Shown: positions 63,501 through 64,000 of the stretch, piece after piece
Numbering within the stretch: position 1 is the first letter of the stretch
Layout of the letters: the number at the start of each line of letters is the position of its first letter
From: Neopestalotiopsis rosae
Lineage: Eukaryota; Ascomycota; Sordariomycetes; Amphisphaeriales; Sporocadaceae
DNA length: 64,000 bases
Assembly (NCBI GenBank): GCA_023078685.1
Contig: JALGAS010000002.1
Location: 3,472,001-3,536,000 of the forward strand
Direction: 5' to 3'
The notes under the pieces: generated by a model
The model's database searches: none
The model's input: only the letters and a program-made list of their open reading frames with translations
Told to the model about the DNA's origin: nothing
Translations under genes and position numbers: made by a program

Positions 63501-64000
63501 GAAATCTCTATACAGCAATCAGTGGGTATACACTATCCCGGAGTGGTATTGCACAACTCGCTACACAATCGTTGGTGCCATCTCGATCAGACATTCAGCC
63601 ACGCCGAGATCTTTTCATCCGAGCATGACATCGGCCCACCATGGACACTATGCACTGTTGCTCAATGAAACGTCAAGGGTCGCTGGATTGCCTGCTGTCT
63701 GCCATCAGCTCAGCTAGCCCAGCGCAATGCACTAACAGTACCAGGTGGCAGGGGTTGATCTAAGGCCAGGGGAGCATCCCACCATATTCACATGTCAAAA
63801 GATTTGAGCTTGCCAGTTCCATGACCAAAATAATAACAGGAGAGAAAATTTGCTACTCGCAATCCTCGGCGATGGTGAAGAGTTTTCCTCGAGCCGAGTT
63901 ACCGAGCGATACTTTTTCTTGCTAATTGGACAATTTCACAAGACAGTGCACGGCTTACCTGGACCGAAGTCGGCCATTATCCGTTCTCCCAGCCGTTAGA
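60545..64000. other. Intergenic to window end, no gene seen
   Basis: Upstream of the perilipin gene. Several open frames of 60-150 codons have compositions of chance frames. A short AGGGTCTC repeat lies at 63384-63411. Confidence 0.45.
63384..63411 (+). repeat. AGGGTCTC 8-bp tandem repeat
   Basis: Copies at 63384 (ending tt), 63392 and 63400, with a partial one at 63408. One junction reads TTAGGG, but the unit is 8 bp and is not telomeric. Confidence 0.85.

Overview
The window is nuclear DNA from a filamentous ascomycete (Pezizomycotina, probably Sordariomycetes and perhaps Hypocreales). The evidence is short introns (about 50-100 bp) with GTAAGT-like donors and CTNAC-type branch sites, widely spaced monocistronic genes, and lineage-typical proteins: a Pth11-like rhodopsin-domain protein, a DUF7708-NACHT NLR, a SnaD/Cut12-like spindle-pole protein, a CAP20-like perilipin and THI4 with a fungal TPP riboswitch. 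The genus cannot be fixed from sequence alone.

Layout. 1-7.2 kb is gene-poor, with one broken ORF (351-722), an AT-rich patch with an A16/G21 homopolymer, and the pyrimidine-rich leader of the next gene. 7.3-12.7 kb (+) encodes a 1,736-aa kinesin-4-like motor. 13.7-15.3 kb (-) is a Pth11-like membrane protein with one awkward splice junction. 16.9-21.5 kb (-) is an NLR-type gene interrupted by an in-frame TAA. 22.2-23.6 kb (-) is THI4 with a TPP aptamer inside a predicted 5'-leader intron. 24.4-26.7 kb holds a convergent pair: an Atl1-like alkyltransferase-like protein (+) and a histidine-phosphatase-fold protein (-) ending in a PCNA-binding-like motif. 28.5 kb (+) is a small conserved-looking protein. 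32.8-34.4 kb (+) is a CXC-domain DNA-binding protein, convergent with a secreted GPI-anchored orphan (34.9-35.8 kb, -). Then come minus-strand genes: a methyltransferase (37.0-37.9), a BTB/POZ protein (38.7-40.5), SnaD/Cut12-like (41.8-43.8) and a DENN-domain protein (46.9-49.6). 49.6-59.9 kb is a desert with one weak small-gene candidate and a G-quadruplex motif. A CAP20/perilipin-like gene lies at 59.9-60.5 kb (-), and nothing convincing follows to the end.

The genes do not form a biosynthetic cluster. Shared themes are the microtubule/spindle-pole cytoskeleton (kinesin, SnaD), membrane traffic and lipid storage (DENN, perilipin), and genome maintenance (Atl1-like plus the PIP-box phosphatase). 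The most notable items are the THI4 riboswitch, the PIP-box-bearing histidine phosphatase beside Atl1, and the broken NLR.
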